Positions 13,467-14,869 of a stretch of 14,869 bases of DNA are shown here, in pieces. The stretch is from an uncultured Atopostipes sp. Its GTDB lineage: Bacteria > Bacillota > Bacilli > Lactobacillales > Carnobacteriaceae_A. Position numbers and translations under genes: made by a program. How positions within the stretch are numbered: the stretch's first letter is position 1; each line of letters opens with the position of its first letter. The stretch covers positions 1 through 14,869 of the forward strand of contig CAMYQS010000012.1 in the NCBI GenBank assembly GCA_947296835.1. The letters run 5' to 3'. Below the pieces are notes generated by a model. The model was not told where the DNA came from and ran no database searches. It worked only from the letters and a program-made list of their open reading frames with translations.

Positions 13467-13506
13467 TAATAGGCTTATAAAACTGAAAATATGGAAGGGG
13501 ATTGTA

Positions 13507-14559
13507 ATGGACTATCGTATGCACTACATATTAAGTTTTTTTCATTCTGAACGACCAGCGAGTAGTTCACAAATACTCCATGTTTTTCAAGGGAAGCGCA
13601 CACCTTCTATGTTTTACTTGGCAGAAAAAAATGGTTGGCATCACGCTTTTGCACAATTTAAAAATATTTCAGAACAATCGATTGAAAAAGTTCTGCAAGT
13701 TTTACTCCAAAATGGTTTGATTACACAGAAAGATAAAGGGTTTATTCTGACAGAAAAAGGACAACTTGTTTGTAATGAATTTTATGAGGAGCATTATTAT
13801 CCTCGGATTTCATCCTTCACAAGTCTAAATATCCGAAAGACTTTCTGGGATCGATATCAATTATTTGTACAGACTTTTTCTGAAATGAGTTACAAAAACA
13901 ATCGTTATACGCCGATAATTAAGCACCCGCATCATCAAGAGAATGTCAGACTTTTATTTCAAACTTTTCATAAAGATAGAGAGTCGTTGAAATTAAAGTG
14001 GATTAAAGAGCAAGAGTTCTTATTTGCGCAGTTAGATGAAAGTCGTGCAAATATACTGGCTGCACAGCTAACGGGCCATCATAAAATTGGGGAGACAAAG
14101 GGACAGGTTCAGGAGCAGTTGGAGATGGATGATTTAGAATATTCCTTCTATCACCAAGATTCGATTGAGGAATTACTTACAATTATTCAGAAACATCCTG
14201 AAGAAACTACAATTTCACATGCGATAATGAGTCAATTACAAGTCGAAACGAATTATGGATTATCGATGAGTACAAATGAAACGTTCCAGCTGTTAGGACA
14301 GGGGTATTCTATTTCAGATATTGCGGATATTCGTCGTTTGAAAGAAAATACGATTCGGGAACATATTTTGGAATTGGCTTTTATTCTTTATGATTTCCCG
14401 TTTGAAGCATTTGTGCCCGAAGGATTATATCAAGAGTTAAATACAGCATTTGAAAAAAATAAAGGTTATTCTTATAAAGATGCGAAAAATGAATTTGAAG
14501 AATTAGAATTTGTATATTATCGACTAGTTGAATTGGAAAGGATGCGAAAAAATGGATAA
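13507..14559 (+). CDS. ypbB: YpbB-family helix-turn-helix protein, partner gene of recQ
   Basis: Protein of 350 residues with no enzyme motif I recognise. The N-terminal half holds a winged-helix-like segment ('SIEKVLQVLLQNGLITQKDKGFILTEKGQ', about 57-86), then a helical charged middle (about 110-230). Near the end is the HTH_40-type helix-turn-helix: 'TNETFQLLGQGYSISDIADIRRLKENTIREHILELAF' (about 257-293, given here for its G-Y-S-I-S-D-I and K-E-N-T-I-R-E-H key positions). That domain is also found at the C terminus of many RecQ helicases, and ypbB lies just before recQ in Bacillus. Here its last eight bases overlap the recQ start, so the two are translationally linked. Start from GGAAGGGGA (about 13493-13501). 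Role unknown; a DNA-binding or RecQ-assisting function is inferred from domain and context. Confidence 0.82.
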   Translation: MDYRMHYILSFFHSERPASSSQILHVFQGKRTPSMFYLAEKNGWHHAFAQFKNISEQSIEKVLQVLLQNGLITQKDKGFILTEKGQLVCNEFYEEHYYPRISSFTSLNIRKTFWDRYQLFVQTFSEMSYKNNRYTPIIKHPHHQENVRLLFQTFHKDRESLKLKWIKEQEFLFAQLDESRANILAAQLTGHHKIGETKGQVQEQLEMDDLEYSFYHQDSIEELLTIIQKHPEETTISHAIMSQLQVETNYGLSMSTNETFQLLGQGYSISDIADIRRLKENTIREHILELAFILYDFPFEAFVPEGLYQELNTAFEKNKGYSYKDAKNEFEELEFVYYRLVELERMRKNG

Positions 14560-14869
14560 TCAGTTAAGTACAACACTGTATGAAAAATTTGGTTATTCAA
14601 GTTTTCGTTCCGGACAAAAAGAAGCCATTGAATCGGTGCTCAATCAAAAAGACACGTTGGTGATGCTGCCGACTGGTACAGGGAAATCTTTGTGCTATCA
14701 GTTGCCAGCTTACCTAAGTGACGGTTTAACACTGGTTGTATCGCCGCTGCTGTCATTGATGCAGGATCAGGTAGAGAACTTAAGGTTGAAGGGCGAGAAG
14801 CGGGTAGTGGCGTTAAACAGTTTGACGCCTTATTCGGAAAGAAACCGAATATTTAGCCAAATTGAGCAA
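14552..14869 (+). CDS. recQ: ATP-dependent DNA helicase RecQ, N-terminal part (3' truncated by window)
   Basis: 3'-5' superfamily 2 DNA helicase used in recombination repair and replication restart. The frame opens at ATG 14552, inside the ypbB stop region (ATGGATAA overlap), with AAAGGA (14537-14542) 9 bases upstream, and stays open to the window end (106 residues). Visible: motif 0 'FGYSSFRSGQKEAI' with Q22, Walker A 'MLPTGTGKSLCYQLPA' with K45, and motif Ia 'VVSPLLSLMQDQV' (about 65-77), all diagnostic of RecQ. The DEAH box, RQC and HRDC domains would lie beyond the window, so completeness and the presence of an own C-terminal helix-turn-helix cannot be judged. The last 150 bases look richer in G+C than the ypbB gene. 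Confidence 0.95.
   Translation, partial: MDNQLSTTLYEKFGYSSFRSGQKEAIESVLNQKDTLVMLPTGTGKSLCYQLPAYLSDGLTLVVSPLLSLMQDQVENLRLKGEKRVVALNSLTPYSERNRIFSQIEQ

Noticed and set aside
13252..13506. Ferredoxin gene between ribU and ypbB, as found near this locus in Bacillus
   Set aside because: Neither strand encodes a cysteine-rich ferredoxin; the longest open stretches have no CxxC motifs.
1..14869. Mobile element, CRISPR, phage or toxin-antitoxin system
   Set aside because: The xerD gene has its chromosomal context and full dimer-resolution features; no transposase, spaced direct repeats, integrase-flanking repeats or small paired genes are visible.

Overview
The window reads as a chromosomal housekeeping segment of a low-G+C Gram-positive bacterium (Firmicutes, class Bacilli). 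All genes lie on the + strand, Shine-Dalgarno sequences are strong (AAGGAGG, GGAGGTG), and promoters are sigma-A-like with TATAAT boxes. The dnaE-pfkA-pyk order, the lack of sporulation genes where Bacillus has them, and the stand-alone riboflavin transporter suggest a non-sporulating member of the Lactobacillales (for example Carnobacteriaceae or Enterococcaceae). That placement is an inference from gene order and protein style, not from a search.

Layout. 1-792 is the 3' end of dnaE. 897-3668 holds the glycolytic pair pfkA-pyk, closed by a clear intrinsic terminator. 3797-4675 is cvfB, an S1-type RNA-binding protein with its own promoter. 4753-8173 is a fur-family / xerD / deoB / punA run with a promoter at its head and a terminator behind punA: a metal-type regulator, chromosome dimer resolution, and nucleoside salvage. 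8379-12271 is lysA / ribT / scpA / scpB / rluB, starting from its own promoter: lysine synthesis, a GNAT enzyme, the two condensin accessory subunits and a 23S rRNA pseudouridine synthase. 12314-13321 is a self-contained riboflavin uptake unit: promoter, FMN riboswitch with a terminator/antiterminator pair, ribU and terminator. 13507 to the end is ypbB overlapping the start of recQ, which runs off the window.

How it hangs together. The order fur-xerD-deoB-punA-(gap)-lysA-ribT-scpA-scpB-rluB-ribU-ypbB-recQ follows, as I recall it, the Bacillus subtilis order with the sporulation blocks (dacF-spoIIA-spoVA and others) and the rib and res operons absent. The cell probably imports riboflavin through RibU and senses FMN to control it.

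I found no CRISPR array, phage, insertion sequence, toxin system or other accessory system, and no strong candidate for an undescribed system. The most unusual protein is the Fur-family regulator: it keeps its CxxC/CxxC zinc site but lacks the histidines of the regulatory metal site. The other observations concern start codons, leader hairpins and regulatory architecture.
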